A DNA stretch of 64,000 nucleotides, taken from contig NZ_CP023559.1 of NCBI RefSeq assembly GCF_003006155.1, positions 806,001-870,000 on the forward strand, in the 5' to 3' direction. The translations under genes were made by a program, and so were the position numbers. Positions 50,014-60,019 of this stretch are shown in pieces. Positions within the stretch are counted from its first letter, which is position 1. Each line of letters opens with the position of its first letter. Under the pieces are notes generated by a model that saw nothing but the letters and a program-made list of their open reading frames with translations, made no database searches and had not been told where the DNA came from. The stretch is from Salinicola tamaricis (GTDB taxonomy: Bacteria; Pseudomonadota; Gammaproteobacteria; Pseudomonadales; Halomonadaceae).

Positions 50014-51243
50014 TCAGGACTGCGGTTCCTTGTCCTGGGCGTTATCGCTACCCGTCACATCGCTGGGCGAACTCTCGCCGCCCGTCGCCTGGGTGTCATC
50101 GGCGGGCGTCTCCGCGCTCTGCTGCTTGGCAGCGTCGGCACCGTCACCCGACTGCGCGGTAAGGGTGGCGTAGTAGGCTTCGGCACCCGGATGCAGCGGC
50201 ACCACCAGATTCTGGTTCATGCTGGCGGGATCGAACTGCTTGAGCGCACCGACGGAGACGTTGCCCGACTCGAGATAGTCGTGGAAGCGCTTGGTCAGAT
50301 CCTCGGCGACGTCGTTGCGCATGTCGCTGCCGACGATCATCACGTTGCGGATCGCCACGGTATCGACCGCACTTCCCAGGTCATAGCGCTCGGGAGCGCC
50401 GGCCGGGATCTCGTAGTTCTCGTAGTACGGATACTTCTCCAGCAGCTTGCTGGCGACGTCGCCGCTCACCGGCACGAAGGTGATGTCGGTGCTCTGCATC
50501 AGCCCGGTGATGCTGGAGTTGGGCACGCCGGAGGTGAAGAAGGCGGCGTCGATGTTGCCATTGCTCATGCCGGTGACGCTGTCGGCATAGCCGGTGTGGC
50601 TGACCTGGGCCAGATCGTCGTAGCTAAGACCGGCCGATTCGAGCACCTTGGCCGCGCTCTGCTCGACCCCGGAGCCGACCTTGCCGACGCCGACACGCTT
50701 GCCCTTGAGATCGGCGATGCTGTGGATGCCGCTGTCCGCGGTCGCCACCACCTGCACCACGTTGGGGTACATGCCCGCCAGCGCCTTGATGTCGGCCGGG
50801 TTACCGTCGAACTGGTTCTGGCCCTTGATCGCGTCATAAGCGACGTCGCTCATGACGATGGCGACCTGGTTGAGGCCATCGGTGATGTTGTTGATGTTCT
50901 GCACCGAGGCGCCGGTGGAGACCACCTGAACGTTGCCGACCAGATCACTGGCTTCGAACACGCTCTTGAGCGCGCCGCCGATCGGATAGTAACTGCCGCC
51001 GGTACCACCGGTGCCGAAGATCAGATTGACCGGCTGTGTCTGCTCTGCCGAAGCGGTGTCGCTGGCGGAGGACTGGCTAGTGCTGCCGTTCTCGCCCTGG
51101 GCGGGGGTCGACTCGCTCTGCTGCGAGGACGACGATGTCTGGCTCTCGCTGCTCGCCTTGTCGTCTGCGTCATCGCCGCAGCCCGCCAGCAGCGCACCGG
51201 AAAGACCCAGTGCGGCAAACAGCATCCCTGTACGTAGCCTCAT
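50014..51243 (-). CDS. TAXI-type TRAP solute-binding lipoprotein
   Basis: The 409-aa protein has a lipobox (ALLAGC, lipidated Cys22), an unusually long Ser/Gln/Asp/Glu-rich linker of about 50 residues, and a TAXI solute-binding domain: LIFGTGGTGGSYYPIGGALKSVFEAS, VVSTGASVQNINNITDGLNQVAI and GVGKVGSGVEQSAAKVLE. The C-terminal tail is also acidic and Ser/Thr-rich (DDTQATGGESSPSDVTGSD). It captures a substrate in the periplasm for the fused permease. The acidic linkers are in keeping with life at high salt. Intact frame, first gene of the TAXI-DUF1850-TRAP unit. Confidence 0.95.
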   Translation of the reverse strand: MRLRTGMLFAALGLSGALLAGCGDDADDKASSESQTSSSSQQSESTPAQGENGSTSQSSASDTASAEQTQPVNLIFGTGGTGGSYYPIGGALKSVFEASDLVGNVQVVSTGASVQNINNITDGLNQVAIVMSDVAYDAIKGQNQFDGNPADIKALAGMYPNVVQVVATADSGIHSIADLKGKRVGVGKVGSGVEQSAAKVLESAGLSYDDLAQVSHTGYADSVTGMSNGNIDAAFFTSGVPNSSITGLMQSTDITFVPVSGDVASKLLEKYPYYENYEIPAGAPERYDLGSAVDTVAIRNVMIVGSDMRNDVAEDLTKRFHDYLESGNVSVGALKQFDPASMNQNLVVPLHPGAEAYYATLTAQSGDGADAAKQQSAETPADDTQATGGESSPSDVTGSDNAQDKEPQS

Positions 51244-51448
51244 GGTATACCCCGTCTGTTGAGTGTGATCGCATCGCGTCCGCGCGTGGCGCCGTCACTG
51301 GCCCAGGCGCAGCGTTCATCCATGACCCGCGGGCCATGATTCATGCTTCAGGCTCGGTGGCCTCGGCCCTGCGCGACAGGCCCCAAGAGTAAGCAAGGCC
51401 CGCCCGCGATACCATGCCGGGCCCGGAGACTCCGACCAAAGTCTAAGA

Positions 51449-52687
51449 CTATCGTGTCTCTCCCACCGCCAGCACTCGGCGCACCACCCGCCCGATGGTG
51501 AGCCCCTGGGAGACGATCGATACCAGCACGATCAGATAGGTGACATTGAGCACCACGTCACGCGCTTCACTGGGCGGCAGCGACAGCGCCAGTGCCACCG
51601 AGATGCCACCACGCAGGCCACCCCAGGCGAGCACCGGGATCGAGCCACGCCGGAAATGGGTGTGCGCCAGCGTCACCGGCACCGCCACCACCAACCAGCG
51701 TACCGCCAGCAGCAGCAGGATCAGCGGCACCGCGACCCATAGGTAGTCGACCCGGAACGGCAGCGCCAGCAGCTCGAGCCCGATGATCACGAATAGCAGC
51801 GCATTGAGCATTTCGTCGATCAGCTCCCAGAAATCGTTGAGATGCTGGCGCGTCTGCGGCGACATCGCATGGGTCCAGGCGTGGTTGCCCACCACCAGCC
51901 CGGCGACGACCATAGCGATCGGGCCGGAGACGTGCAGATGCGTGGCCAGGGTATAGCCACCGAGCACCATCGCCAGTGACAGCAGCACCTCGACCTGATA
52001 CTGGTCGACCCGCTTCATCAGCGCGTGCACGCCATAGCCGAGCAGCAGGCCGAACAGCGCGCCGCCGCCGGCCTCCTCGGCGAACAGCCAGATCGCATGC
52101 CAGCCGAACAGCGACTCACCGCTCTCAGCCGCCGCCAGCAGCAGTGTGAACAGCACCACCGCCACGCCATCGTTGAACAGCGATTCGCCGACGATGCGCA
52201 CCTCCATGTCCACCGGCGCGCCGGCACCGCGCATGATCCCCAGCACCGCCACCGGGTCGGTGGGCGAGATCAGCGCGCCGAACACCAGACACCAGGGCAG
52301 TGCCACCGGCACGCCCAGGGCGGCCAGCAGCCAGTGGGAGGCGACCCCGATCAGCAGCGTGCTGGCGAGCACCCCCAGGGTCGCCAGCACGCCGATCGAG
52401 ACCCAGTAGTCGCGCAGCTTGGCGACATCGACGTGGAGCGCGCCGGCGAAGAGCAGGAACGACAGCATGCCGTTCATCAGCAGACTGTCGAAGTCGAGCG
52501 CCTCGACCCAGCCCCGTGCCAGCGACGCGGGGGCCTCCCAGCCCAGCGCTGCCAGCCCCTGCATCGCCAGCGACAGCAGCAGCGCGCTCAGCATCACACC
52601 GATGGTGGCCGGCAGCCGGATATAGCGTTCGTTGAACCAGGCGAGCCCGGCGGTCACGGTCAGAATGATCGCGGCGAGTTCGAGCAC
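51449..52687 (-). CDS. Na+/H+ antiporter, CPA1 (NhaP-type)
   Basis: The 412-aa protein has about 12 membrane helices and the CPA1 signatures [14 protein letters not shown] and [18 protein letters not shown], with the ion-binding Asp (ND) in helix 5. [14 protein letters not shown] occurs near the C-terminus. It exchanges Na+ (or K+/Li+) for protons across the inner membrane, in keeping with a halophile. The start is GTG 52687, with GGAGG 5 nt upstream; the coding frame gives [26 protein letters not shown]. The frame is intact. It lies downstream of metK and its terminator on the same strand. Confidence 0.93.
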   Translation of the reverse strand: MLELAAIILTVTAGLAWFNERYIRLPATIGVMLSALLLSLAMQGLAALGWEAPASLARGWVEALDFDSLLMNGMLSFLLFAGALHVDVAKLRDYWVSIGVLATLGVLASTLLIGVASHWLLAALGVPVALPWCLVFGALISPTDPVAVLGIMRGAGAPVDMEVRIVGESLFNDGVAVVLFTLLLAAAESGESLFGWHAIWLFAEEAGGGALFGLLLGYGVHALMKRVDQYQVEVLLSLAMVLGGYTLATHLHVSGPIAMVVAGLVVGNHAWTHAMSPQTRQHLNDFWELIDEMLNALLFVIIGLELLALPFRVDYLWVAVPLILLLLAVRWLVVAVPVTLAHTHFRRGSIPVLAWGGLRGGISVALALSLPPSEARDVVLNVTYLIVLVSIVSQGLTIGRVVRRVLAVGETR

Positions 52688-52697
52688 GAGGGCCTCC

Positions 52698-52773
52698 TAG
52701 CCATGCGTGAAGTGCCATACGTAAATAGCCATGCGTGAAGTGCCATACGTAAATAGCCATGTGTGAAAGGTGA
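52698..52773. repeat. 28-bp tandem repeat between metK and the antiporter gene
   Basis: TAGCCATGCGTGAAGTGCCA begins two identical 28-bp units at 52698-52725 and 52726-52753, followed by a diverged partial third copy from 52754. The array begins 10 bp before the antiporter start on the minus strand, so it lies in its 5' leader. Confidence 0.9.
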
Positions 52774-52787
52774 CACCCGCGACGTAA

Positions 52788-52811
52788 ACGGGCCCGCCGA
52801 AGCGGGCCCGT
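52788..52811 (-). terminator. metK terminator hairpin
   Basis: ACGGGCCCGC and GCGGGCCCGT form a 10-bp perfect stem with a CGAA loop, 40 bp past the metK stop. Confidence 0.8.
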
Positions 52812-52849
52812 GGCTGCGTCACAGGTTAAGAGCGCCGAACGCCGCAGGC

Positions 52850-54068
52850 TCAGAGAGGCGGCGGCGCGCAGCGCCTCGGCGCGGTCGGTCTTCTCCCACG
52901 GGAAGGCGGTGAAGGTCTCGGTCTGGCGCTCACCGTTGACGTCGGTCCAGGTGTAGCTGGTCTCGAACGGCTCGCGCCCGAAGTGGCCATAGGCCGCGGT
53001 GAGGCGATACATCGGGTGCAGCAGGTCGAGCATACGGGTGATCGCGTAGGGGCGCAGATCGAAGTGCTCGCGCACCAGCTCGATGATCTTGGCCTCGGCG
53101 ATCTTGCCGGTACCGAAGGTATTGATCGACACCGAGGTCGGCTCGGCCACGCCGATGGCGTAGGAGACCTGGATCTCGCACTTGTCGGCGAGACCCGCGG
53201 CGACCACGTTCTTGGCCACGTAACGCCCGGCATAGGCGGCGCTGCGGTCGACCTTGGAGGGGTCCTTGCCGGAGAAGGCACCGCCGCCATGGCGCGCCAT
53301 GCCGCCATAGGTGTCGACGATGATCTTGCGCCCGGTCAGGCCGCAGTCGCCTACCGGACCGCCGATCACGAACTTGCCGGTGGGGTTGATGTGGAAACGG
53401 GTACCGGCGTGGATCCAGGCTTCCGGGAGCACGTCGCGGATGATCAGCTCCTCCACCGCCTTGCGCAGCTCCTCCTGGGAGATCTCCGGATCGTGCTGGG
53501 TCGACAGCACCACCGCATCGACGCCATTGGGCTTGCCGTCATCACCATAGGTGAAGGTGATCTGGCTCTTGGCGTCCGGGCGCAGCCAGCTCAGGGTACC
53601 GTTCTTGCGCAGCTCGGCCTGACGCTCCACCAGCCGGTGCGAGTAGTGGATCGGCGCCGGCATGTAGGAGTCGGTCTCGTTGGTGGCATAGCCGAACATC
53701 AGCCCCTGATCGCCGGCGCCCTGGTCTTCCGGCTTGCTGCGGTCGACGCCCTGGGCGATATCCACGCTCTGCTTGCCGATCAGGTTGATCACGCCGCAGG
53801 TCTCGCCGTCGAAACCGACATCGGAGGAGGTGTAGCCGATATCCAGGATCACCCGCCGCACCAACTCTTCCAGGTCGACCCAGGCGGTGGTGGATATCTC
53901 GCCGGCGACGATCGCCACGCCGGTCTTGACCAGCGTCTCGCACGCCACACGCGCCTGCTTGTCACGGGCGATGATGGCGTCGAGCACGGCGTCCGATATC
54001 TGGTCGGCGATCTTGTCGGGGTGGCCTTCAGAGACGGATTCGGAGGTAAATAGAGAGTATTCGCTCAT
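52850..54068 (-). CDS. metK: S-adenosylmethionine synthase, C-terminal frameshift
   Basis: MetK forms AdoMet from methionine and ATP. All hallmarks are present: [19 protein letters not shown] (ATP site), [35 protein letters not shown] and the C-terminal [20 protein letters not shown]. The protein begins [17 protein letters not shown] at ATG 54068. At the end [15 protein letters not shown] runs past the expected stop; shifting one base restores TGA at 52850-52852, so a one-base error near 52857 is assumed. About 406 aa, normal for the family. No known SAM riboswitch is apparent in the 240-bp leader. Confidence 0.97.
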
Positions 54069-54311
54069 GCGTACGGTGATCCCTTCGTTCTCGGGTTGCG
54101 GCTCGCGGGCAAGGCCGCCTGACAACACAGCGGCGTCGTCGCTCGAATGAACGGATGGAAACGACGCACGGCATCCCCGCCCCGGCCGCGCCGGGAGAGG
54201 ATCGAATGTTTGCACACAGAATAGCGACGCCCTGGGGATAAGCCAAGCGCGCGCCTTGGGGCAAGGCGGTCATGACGCCGGCACTGAGCCAGCGCTGCAG
54301 CGCTCGTCAGC

Positions 54312-55130
54312 TCATCCGCCGGCATCAAGGTCGTGGCCGACGCCATGCACCCGGGCCACCAGTGCGCGGATGCCGCGCTCGGGGTCGTCGCGCTGCCAGG
54401 CGTTGCGCCCGAAGATCACCCCGCGGGCACCGCCCTCGAGCGCCTGATCAGTGAAGCGCGCCAGTGCCGCATCGTCCCCCATCGCCGCACCGCCCAGGAT
54501 CAGCACGGGTACCGGGCAGCTCTCGGCCAGCAGACGCATGTCGGCGACCTCGCCAGTGAACTGCGCCTTGACCAGATCCGCCCCCAGCTCGGCGGCGATC
54601 CGCGCCACCCGCGCGATCCGCTCGGGGTCGAGACGGCCACCTTCGCGCTCGCCCCACACCACCGCCTCGACGATCAGCGGCAGTCCCAGCGCCTCGCAGC
54701 GGCGTGCGGTCTGCGCCACCCGGGCCAGATTGTCGGCCTCCCGCGATGGATCGGCGTAGCCCGAGATCAGGCACATCACCACCGCCTCGGCGCCCAGCGC
54801 CTGAGCCTCCTCGGGGGTCGCGAGCAGGCGCTGGTGCTCCTCGCCGGCGAGGGTGAAGTCGCCCACGCAGGGGTAGTCGATGCGCACTACCGCCGCCGGC
54901 GCCTCACGGCAGGCGAACAGCGCCGCGTTCTGCTTGAGCAGCCCCGGCGACAGTAGCACCGCATCAGGGCCGGCCGCCGTGATCGCCGCACACACGCCGT
55001 AGGCATCCCGGGCGTGATCCACCGGCCCCGCCAGCAGAGTGCGATCGAAGGCGACCATGCAGCTGCGCCCGCTGGCGCGACGGAACAGGCGGCCACAGCG
55101 CAACTGGGTAGCGCTCATCGTCGAGTTCAT
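54312..55130 (-). CDS. DhnA/LsrF-type class I aldolase
   Basis: The 272-aa product is a TIM-barrel class I (Schiff-base) aldolase of the DhnA family that includes LsrF and archaeal-type fructose-1,6-bisphosphate aldolase. The likely catalytic lysine is in GADLVKAQFTGEV (about residue 188). VVRIDYPCVGDFTL, VMCLISGYAD, VPVLILGGAAMGDDAA and EGGARGVIFGRNAWQRDDPE supply the phosphate- and substrate-binding loops. Its start overlaps the end of the GlpD-like gene (ATGA), so the two are cotranslated. In this cluster it is predicted to cleave a ketose phosphate into triose-type products. Substrate unknown. Confidence 0.87.
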   Translation of the reverse strand: MNSTMSATQLRCGRLFRRASGRSCMVAFDRTLLAGPVDHARDAYGVCAAITAAGPDAVLLSPGLLKQNAALFACREAPAAVVRIDYPCVGDFTLAGEEHQRLLATPEEAQALGAEAVVMCLISGYADPSREADNLARVAQTARRCEALGLPLIVEAVVWGEREGGRLDPERIARVARIAAELGADLVKAQFTGEVADMRLLAESCPVPVLILGGAAMGDDAALARFTDQALEGGARGVIFGRNAWQRDDPERGIRALVARVHGVGHDLDAGG

Positions 55131-56975
55131 CCCTGGCCTCCTCTCTCCGTCTCGGTCTCTGTCTCCGTCTGCGATACGGCATCAGCAGAGTCAGCGGCAT
55201 CAGACGGGCCCAGGTCCACGCCGTGATAGTCGCGTGCGATGGCGTGGACTCTGGCGATCTCCGTCTCACGCTTTGCCGCCGACCAGCCCAGCGCCGCGCC
55301 GCAGTGTGTCGCCACCTCTGCCACCACCGCGGGCGTCAGCCGCGCTGAGAGCGCGATGGGCAGGCGCCGGAACAGCACGTCACCGAGCTGTTCGACACGC
55401 TCGCAGCGGCATACGAAATCGATCTCCCCCACTCGGTAGTCGGGCAGCGAGGCCAGCGGCTGCTGGCCCTCGGCGGTGGCCTCGCAGTGCGCCGCCACCG
55501 CTTCGCCACGGCTGCCGTAACGCTCGAGCAGCACGATCGCCCGGCGTCGGTCGCCGCCGCAGGCCGCCGCCACCCGGCTCAGCCAGACATCGCGGGCGGC
55601 CTCGTCATGCGGGTAATCGTGGCCGCCGCCGATCGCTAGTTGCTCGGTGCTCAAGTCGCGCCGGCGCCCAGCCGTGCCAGCACGTCGTCGGCCACCTCGG
55701 CGGCAAAGCCGCGGAAGGTGGTCCACTTGCCGCCCACCAGCGAGAGCAGCGGCGCCTCGCCGAGCCGATCCTCGCGCACGGCGTGATCGCGGCTGATCTG
55801 GCCAGGGTCGTCGGCGTCGCTACGCGGCAGCGGGCGGACACCGCTGTAGCGGTAGCGCACCCGCTCGGCACCGATATCCAGATCCGGAAACAGATAGCGC
55901 ACCGCCTCCAGCATGTAGTCGCGCTCGTCGTCGTCGCACACCGCCTGGTCGGGGTCGTCGCAGCGGATATCGGTCGCCCCTACCAGCACGTGCTGCATGA
56001 ACGGATAGATCAGGCAGATCCGCCCGTCGGGGTACCGAAGTAGATCATGCGACCATCGAGCTGATGCCGGATCTCGGGCACATCGACGATCAGGTGACCA
56101 CCCTTGGTGCCGCCGATATAGGCCGTCTCGCGCCCCAGCAGCCGGTTGATCTCGTCGATCCAGGCGCCGCCGGCGTTGATCACGATCCGCGGGCGCACCT
56201 CGAAGGCCTCACCCGTGGCATCGCTGAAGTGCAGGGTGACGCCCTCGGTACCGCCCTGCCCCGCCTGCTGGCCGGCCACGGGCTCGGGGGCCGCGGAGCC
56301 CAGAGTCACGGAGTCCAGGGTCGTGTAGTTGAGTGCCAATGCCCCGCGGTGGGCGCGGCAGCCGTCGTCGATCAGCTCGAAGCCGAGCCGCTCGGCCTGG
56401 GTGATCGCCGCGTCGTAGTAGGTGTGCAGCGCCTTGACGTCGTTACGCACGTCCGGCAGCGACTCGCGCACCCGGCGCCCGAAGAGCACCGAATGGCGCG
56501 GCATGCTGCGAAAATGGCGCCCGAAGAAGTCGTAGAGGGTGAGCCCCACTTCGCTGATCAGCACACCGCGGTCGTCGATCCTGGCCGGACGCCGTAGGAA
56601 GCGCTTGAGCGAGGGCCAGATACCGCCGAACCAGCTGTGGGTCGGCATCGCCGTGCGCAACGGATGGACCACATGCGGGGCATTGCGCAGCAGCAGATTG
56701 CGCTCGCGGGTCGACTGCGCCACCAGCCGGAACTCGCCGGTCTCCAGATACTTGAGCCCGCCGTGGATCAGACGCGACGGCGCGGCGCTGGCACCGGCAC
56801 AGAAGTCCTGCTTGTCGACGATCAGCACATCGACGCCCTGCAACGCCAGATCGCGGAACAGCCCGGCACCGTTGATGCCGGCGCCGATGATCAGCACCTC
56901 GACGTTGGGGTCGTTCGCCAGGCGCTCCCGCGTGGCCTGACGAGGGGGCGACGTATCGCCATCATGGACATTCAT
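55127..56975 (-). CDS. GlpD/EryB-like FAD-dependent polyol-phosphate dehydrogenase, two frameshifts
   Basis: A membrane-associated flavoprotein of the glycerol-3-phosphate dehydrogenase family, about 615 aa. The N-terminal FAD site is EVLIIGAGINGAGLFRDLALQG, then SRLIHGGLKYLE and RPRIVINAGGAWIDEINRL; the C-terminal domain has RPLPRSDADDPGQISRDHAV and SLVGGKWTTFRG. Breaks near 56027 (GTP-DGRICLIYPF, one base missing) and 55655 must be bridged. The C-terminus is acidic and Thr/Glu-rich. In erythritol utilisation loci the homologue EryB oxidises erythritol phosphate; here the substrate is unproven. Overlaps the kinase start (ATGA). Confidence 0.9.
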
Positions 56976-58582
56976 GGGCGCTCTCCCGGATCGGGTAAAG
57001 AAGTATGAGCAGCGGAACTATCGGCGACAGACGTCTGGGGAGTGGAAGTCTGGACTGCGGCGGTCTGTGAGGCACCGGCCGAGGCCTCGCTATCGAGCAT
57101 CCCCCACAGCGGGCGCAGGCATTCGACCAGACGCTGATAGCGCTCGAAACGCACCTGGCACGCCTGCTGGCGCTGCGGGTCGGGGCGGTAGCACTGCTGC
57201 GGCTCGCACAGCGCCGCCGCCGCAGCGATCGAGGGAAACACCTCGGCGCCGACGCCGGCACAGATCGCCGCGCCCCAGGCGGCAGCTTCCTGGGTTCGCG
57301 CAGTCTCGATCTCGCGCCCCAGGGTATCGGCGAACAGCTGCGCCAGACGCGGCGAGTGACTGCCGCCGCCGGTGATCCGCGTGCGCCGGATCGCAAAGCG
57401 CGAAGCCAGCGCATCCACGTGCACGCGGTGGTTGCAGACCACGCCTTCGAGGATCGCGCGCAGTACATGACCGCGCTGGTGCCACCCCTGAAGCCCGAAC
57501 AGGCCGGCACTGGCCGGCTCCGCATAGGGCGAGCCGTACAGAAACGGGTGATAGACCAGCCGCGAGTCGCTGGCGAAGGCCGCCTCCAGGGCATCCTCCA
57601 TATCGGCCAGAAAGGCCGCCGTGCCGCCATCCCCGGGGCGCCCCCACTGGCGGTGGAACCACTCGAGATTGCTCGACGAGGCCGGCGAGATCGCCATGTT
57701 GAGCCACTGCCCCGGCCGCAGGCCGTTGCGTGTGGCCCAGCGCGCATCGGGACGCGGCACGTCGGAGAACACCTCGTTGATACTGAAGGTGCCGGCGGCA
57801 ATGGTCAGGCTGTCGCTGTCGACGTTGCCCAGCCCCAGCGCGCTGGCGGTGACATCGTGCAGCCCGGCGGCCACCGGGGTGCCGGCGACCAGGCCGGTCG
57901 CGCGCGCCGCCGCCGCGGTGACCCGGCCGACGATCTCTTCCGGCATACGGATCGGCGGCAGCGCCTCGGTGACCGGCTCGATGCCGAGCAGCGCAAGCCC
58001 CTCGCGGCTGTAGCGCTGGGTCTGCACATCGGTATAGCCGCTGCTCGCCTCGGTGAAATCGGTGGCGATCTCGCCGCACAGCTTGAAACGCAGCCAGTCC
58101 TTGCAGGTCAGCACGTGGCCGAGGGCAGCGAAGCGTTCAGGCTGCTCGGCGCGCATCCACGCCAGCAGCGCCACCGGCGAGAACGCGAACGGCACCTGGC
58201 CGAGACGCGCCAGCGCCTGCTCTTGCACGCCTTCTTGGCACCAGCGCTCGACCACCCCGGCGGCGCGACTGTCGAGGGAGGTGATGCCCTTGCCCAGCGC
58301 CTGGCCGTGGCGGTCGATGGGGTAGAGACCATCGCCGTGGGCGGTCACGCCGACCGCGAGAATCTCGCTGGCGCTGACATCGGCCTGCACCAGCGCATCA
58401 CGGATGGCCGCCGCCGCACCGGCCCAGACCGTCTCCATGTCGCGCTCGACCCAGTGCGCCTGGGGATGTTCCAGCGGGCAGGATTGCCGACCCACCCCCA
58501 CGACGTCACCGGCGAGATCGAAGATCACCGCCTTGGTCGAGCTCGAACCGCCGTCGAGCCCCATCAGATAGCCTTGCGCCAC
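56972..58582 (-). CDS. FGGY-family sugar/polyol kinase
   Basis: The 536-aa kinase has the two actin-like domains of the FGGY family. LMGLDGGSSSTKAVIFDLAGD is the first phosphate motif and LTIAAGTFSINEVF the ATP-side block. VGVTAHGDGLYPIDRHG, SLDSRAAGVVERW, AGLHDVTASALGLGN and ISPASSSNLEWFHRQWG closely resemble LyxK (3-keto-L-gulonate/L-xylulose kinase) and EryA (erythritol kinase). Chosen start GTG 58582 has AGGAGG 5 nt upstream; the frame opens 24 codons earlier without a ribosome site. It is the first gene of the left-running kinase-GlpD-aldolase operon. The substrate is a sugar or polyol of unknown size. Confidence 0.92.
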   Translation of the reverse strand: MAQGYLMGLDGGSSSTKAVIFDLAGDVVGVGRQSCPLEHPQAHWVERDMETVWAGAAAAIRDALVQADVSASEILAVGVTAHGDGLYPIDRHGQALGKGITSLDSRAAGVVERWCQEGVQEQALARLGQVPFAFSPVALLAWMRAEQPERFAALGHVLTCKDWLRFKLCGEIATDFTEASSGYTDVQTQRYSREGLALLGIEPVTEALPPIRMPEEIVGRVTAAAARATGLVAGTPVAAGLHDVTASALGLGNVDSDSLTIAAGTFSINEVFSDVPRPDARWATRNGLRPGQWLNMAISPASSSNLEWFHRQWGRPGDGGTAAFLADMEDALEAAFASDSRLVYHPFLYGSPYAEPASAGLFGLQGWHQRGHVLRAILEGVVCNHRVHVDALASRFAIRRTRITGGGSHSPRLAQLFADTLGREIETARTQEAAAWGAAICAGVGAEVFPSIAAAAALCEPQQCYRPDPQRQQACQVRFERYQRLVECLRPLWGMLDSEASAGASQTAAVQTSTPQTSVADSSAAHTSLPDPGERP

Positions 58583-58887
58583 GCCTGCCTCCTGACTCTG
58601 TAGAGACGCGATGAGCGCCGGCCGACGATCGACCGACTCCCGCATTTCTAACATCGAATTGTGACGAAGCAGCGTTAGACGATGGTGTTATTCCATACGC
58701 CAGTATTGATTAAATTCTTTATTTTCATATAATTAAAAACATGACCGAAGGCGGCACCGACCGCTAGACCAAAGTCATGGAACCCAAAATCACGTCAAAA
58801 TGTTATGAATGGGCGTAGATTTCCAGGAACGACTTCAAGAAACGACTTCCAGAGCCCCCTGCCCGTTCATTCATCCGGGAGAGCCGC
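58583..58887. other. Divergent control region, kinase operon versus dehydrogenase gene
   Basis: The 305-bp gap between oppositely directed genes must hold both promoters. 58695-58755 is strikingly AT-rich (ATTAAATTCTTTATTTTCAT and on). Direct repeats of AACGACTTC at 58828-58836 and 58841-58849 are candidate operator sites for the DeoR-type regulator encoded next door. No gene is seen. Confidence 0.65.
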
Positions 58888-60019
58888 ATGCCAAGTCCCG
58901 CCCCTAGTACTGACGCGCGTAGCGCCACCCCGCTGCCCGACACCATGCACGCCGTGGTCTGCCACGGGCCGGGCGATTACCGGCTCGAGCGCGTGGCCAC
59001 GCCGCGCCCGGGGCCACGGGAGCTGGTCCTCAAGATTCACGCCTGCGGCATCTGCGGCAGCGACCTCAAGTGCCGCGACGGCGCCGCCATGTACTGGGGC
59101 GACGGCGAGCGTTTCGCCGCCTTCGTCAAGCCGCCGATGATCGTCGGCCATGAATTCGCCGGCGAGATCGTGGCCCTCGGTGAGGGCGCGGCCGAACACT
59201 TCGGCGGCGTGACGCTGGGCCAGCGCGTGGTGCCGGAGCAGATCATTCCCTGCCGCCAGTGCTTCTACTGCCAGCGCGGTCACTACTGGATGTGCGAGGT
59301 GCACCATATCTTCGGCTTCCAGGGCGGCGTCGCCGATGGCGGCATGGCCGAGTATCTGCGCGTGCCCGAGAATGCCGTGCTGCACCCGGTGGATCCGCGG
59401 CTGTCAGTGGAAGATGCAGCCTTTCTGGAACCCCTCGCCTGCGGCATCCATGCGGTGAACCGCGCCGAGATCCAGTTCGACGATACCGTAGTGATCGCCG
59501 GCGGCGGCCCGATCGGCCTAGCCATGGTCCAGCTCGCCCGGCTCAAGACGCCCAAGCGGCTGATCCTGGTCGACACCCATGACGACCGCCTCGAGCTGGC
59601 CCAGGAGTACGGCGCCGAGCACGTCTTCAACCCGCACCGCGACGACATCGCCGGCGAGGTGCGCGCCCTCACCAACGGCTATGGCTGCGACGTCTACATC
59701 GACGCCACCGGCTCGCCCAGCGGGGTGATCCAGGGGCTGGAGGCGCTGCGCAAGCTGGGGCGATTCGTCGAATTCAGCGTGTTCAAGGAGCCGACCCAGG
59801 TCGACTGGTCGACCATCGGCGACCGCAAGGAGCTCGACATTCGCGGCTCGCCCACCTCTCCCCCACACCTATCCGGTGGCGATCGACCTGCTCGCTCGCG
59901 GCCTGGTGACCACCCAGGGCATCGTCACCCACCGCGTGCCGCTCAGTGATTTCGAACGCGGCTTCGAGATCGCCGCTCAGCGCGACTCGATCAAGGTGGT
60001 GCTGACCCAGGATGCCTGA
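58888..60019 (+). CDS. Zn-dependent polyol dehydrogenase, erythritol/L-threitol type, one frameshift
   Basis: A medium-chain zinc dehydrogenase of about 376 aa. Catalytic zinc ligands lie in CGICGSDLKC and GHEFAG, structural zinc cysteines in IPCRQCFYCQRGHYWMC, and the cofactor site in VVIAGGGPIGLAMVQ. The sequence MHAVVCHGPGDYRLERV followed by DLKCRDGAAMYWGDGERF resembles, from memory, the mycobacterial erythritol/L-threitol dehydrogenase EltD. Near 59850 CACACC must be re-read to restore HLSPHTYPVAIDLLARGLVT; the true end is TGA 60017-60019. GGGAGAG lies just before the ATG. It overlaps the regulator gene by 8 bp. Confidence 0.88.
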
